Assembly (NCBI GenBank): GCA_003864495.1
Contig: ML133502.1
Coordinates: forward strand, 620,001 to 684,000
From: Nemopilema nomurai
Lineage: Eukaryota > Cnidaria > Scyphozoa > Rhizostomeae > Rhizostomatidae
Direction of reading: 5' to 3'
DNA length: 64,000 bases
Shown: positions 63,101 to 64,000 of the stretch, piece after piece
Numbering within the stretch: position 1 is the stretch's first letter
Layout: the number at the start of each line of letters is the position of its first letter
Notes under the pieces: model-generated
The model's input: only the letters and a program-made list of their open reading frames with translations
Told to the model about the DNA's origin: nothing
The model's database searches: none
Translations under genes and position numbers: made by a program

Positions 63101-64000
63101 GGAGATTTAGGCCTCGTCTGAGCAAACCGCTAATCTGTTTGTGGATTAGCTAGGCCTGCGCGTATTACAGTTCAAAACTGAATTCTTTAAATCGTAGATG
63201 GGTCAGTGGAGTGGAAGGTGTCTCGCACCCATTTGCTTGGGCTTGTTGCCTCAAATTCTGGAGAGCTGATTACATCAAAGAACGGTTAGTTTTGCCAGCT
63301 GCGATATCCAACTCATCATGTCTCTCGTTGAATTGCTGGCCTTTCTGTGGTACCTCAGTAGCTTGCCTCTCTCTTCGATTTCTTATCCTCTCATTCATGT
63401 TTGGTCAGAAAGAAGGATGGAACTGATTCGTAAACACACGCAACGGAATGAGTGATTTTTTGTGAACTACAGAAAAACCAGCAAAGAGCTACACCCATTT
63501 GATCCATGCAAAAAACAATGAAGAATGGCGCTAAATCAGAAAGGGAAATTAACCGGGCTACATCTACAAGAAGGTGAAAGACGAGCCTTCGAAAATCAAC
63601 TCTTTAATTTGCAATACTTTCCATTTCAGAGTGATGGCTCCCAACTCTTCATTCCTCTTCCTGCATTATCCTACTTCAAAAGGGCATCCGGATTTCTACG
63701 AATGCAACCCCGTGGTATTTTATTTCGTTTTTAACATCTTGAACACGAAGACAATTTAAGCATGCCTATATTTTACAATGATTTTCCTTTTGAAAGTATT
63801 AAATTTTGTGAGTAATATTTTGTGAAATTAGATCCCCTCTTGTGGACAGGTCACTTAGTGAGCTGCCCATCAGCAGTCATTAAAATGCTTTTCAATTTTT
63901 TCCTGTAACCTTTCAGCTTTTAATTATTTATTTCATTTTCTTTAGTCAGATGCAAACGGCAGCGGCCGAATGTTGGATATTTTAACGTGCAAAGAACAAC
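57194..64000 (+). CDS. STIL: STIL, centriole duplication factor (5' half; 3' end outside the window)
   Basis: STIL (Ana2/SAS-5 family) is recruited and phosphorylated by PLK4, then loads SAS-6 to start procentriole assembly; it also binds CPAP/CENPJ. Exons placed: 57194-57244, 57404-57454, 57727-57827, 58657-58716, 58949-59016, 59171-59245, 61076-61190, 61810-61942, 62577-62660, 63198-63284, 63630-63714, 63946-64000 (cut), about 321 codons, all in phase. Diagnostic stretches are [13 protein letters not shown] (vertebrate CALWNPTPTG), [109 protein letters not shown] and HPDFYECNP. These are the conserved N-terminal region. The PLK4/SAS-6-binding coiled coil and STAN motif would be further 3'. 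The exon with the start codon was not found. The intron 59246-61075 carries a retroelement relic, a TIR element and a dispersed repeat. Confidence 0.93.
57926..58314. mobile_element. TIR element with TTAAGCCCCC ends, about 390 bp
   Basis: The left end AAAGCTCTATTTAGCCCCCC (57930-57949) pairs with the right end GGGGGCTTAATGGAGCTTTT (58291-58310) as an imperfect inverted repeat. Further internal TAAGCCCCC-like copies lie near 57958 and 58250-58285. The element is in the STIL intron 57828-58656 and has no coding capacity. It looks like a non-autonomous DNA element; the superfamily is not known. Confidence 0.6.
59440..59505 (+). pseudogene. Decayed LINE reverse-transcriptase fragment (GVPQ motif)
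   Basis: In the STIL intron one frame reads [18 protein letters not shown] and then stops. This closely follows the GVPQGSxLGPLLF block of non-LTR retrotransposon reverse transcriptases, with two or three substitutions. No other domain could be read around it, so it is a relic. Confidence 0.6.
59596..60201. mobile_element. TIR DNA element, about 600 bp, GTTCACACT-type ends
   Basis: The left end GGCTCGTTCACACTATGAGC (59596-59615), continuing AAAAGGCGAAGCGAA, matches the reverse complement of the right end, which finishes TTCGCTTTTCGCTGCAGTGT then GAACGCAGCCC at 60201. GGGCTGCGTTCACACT-like ends are seen in PIF/Harbinger-type elements, but that assignment is tentative. It has only short open frames, so it is non-autonomous. 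It lies in the STIL intron 59246-61075. Confidence 0.65.
60738..60985 (+). repeat. Dispersed repeat, copy B
   Basis: Second copy of the repeat at 53227-53470, same orientation, in the STIL intron 59246-61075. The minus strand of both copies keeps a related open stretch (KLDKKPLFSVL in [12 protein letters not shown] in B), so the element may descend from a coding sequence. The family is unknown. Confidence 0.75.

Overview
The window is animal nuclear DNA: AT-rich, with short exons bounded by GT/AG sites, long AT-rich introns, microsatellites and decayed transposon copies. There are no bacterial operons, RBS or CRISPR. I rebuilt gene models by hand, splicing exons by phase and comparing the products with remembered family motifs. 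All six genes are metazoan. The ancient intron-rich structures and the mixture of genes suggest an early-branching animal, most likely an anthozoan cnidarian (coral or sea anemone). The species is inferred, not shown.

Layout: (1) 1-2764, + strand, 3' end of XRCC1 (base-excision/single-strand-break repair scaffold) with its C-terminal BRCT. (2) 2765-6163, convergent intergenic DNA with a perfect hairpin and a minisatellite. (3) 6164-20179, - strand, complete 22-exon CUL4 (cullin-RING E3 scaffold, 840 aa) with a clear U12-type AT-AC intron and a GC-AG intron. (4) 22153-26768, - strand, PKNOX/PREP-type TALE homeobox gene (518 aa). (5) 33905-47232, - strand, dixin/DIXDC1 (Wnt signalling; CH domain, coiled coil and DIX domain; 752 aa in 16 coding exons). 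(6) 49395-55189, - strand, a FYVE-finger protein I do not recognise (622 aa), with one complete eight-cysteine FYVE and a second, degenerate one. (7) 57194-64000, + strand, the 5' half of STIL (centriole duplication), running off the window end. The FYVE gene and STIL are head-to-head and may share a promoter region.

The genes are not an operon or a joint pathway. They are a housekeeping/developmental neighbourhood (DNA repair, ubiquitin ligase, homeobox, Wnt, endosomal lipid binding, centriole). The introns and gaps carry the unusual material: an 18-bp tandem array of DR1 nuclear-receptor-like sites in dixin, a 16-bp array that repeats the CUL4 exon-15 splice donor, a (TCAG)n array filling most of one intron, three TIR elements (MITE-like), a dispersed repeat present twice, and two reverse-transcriptase relics.
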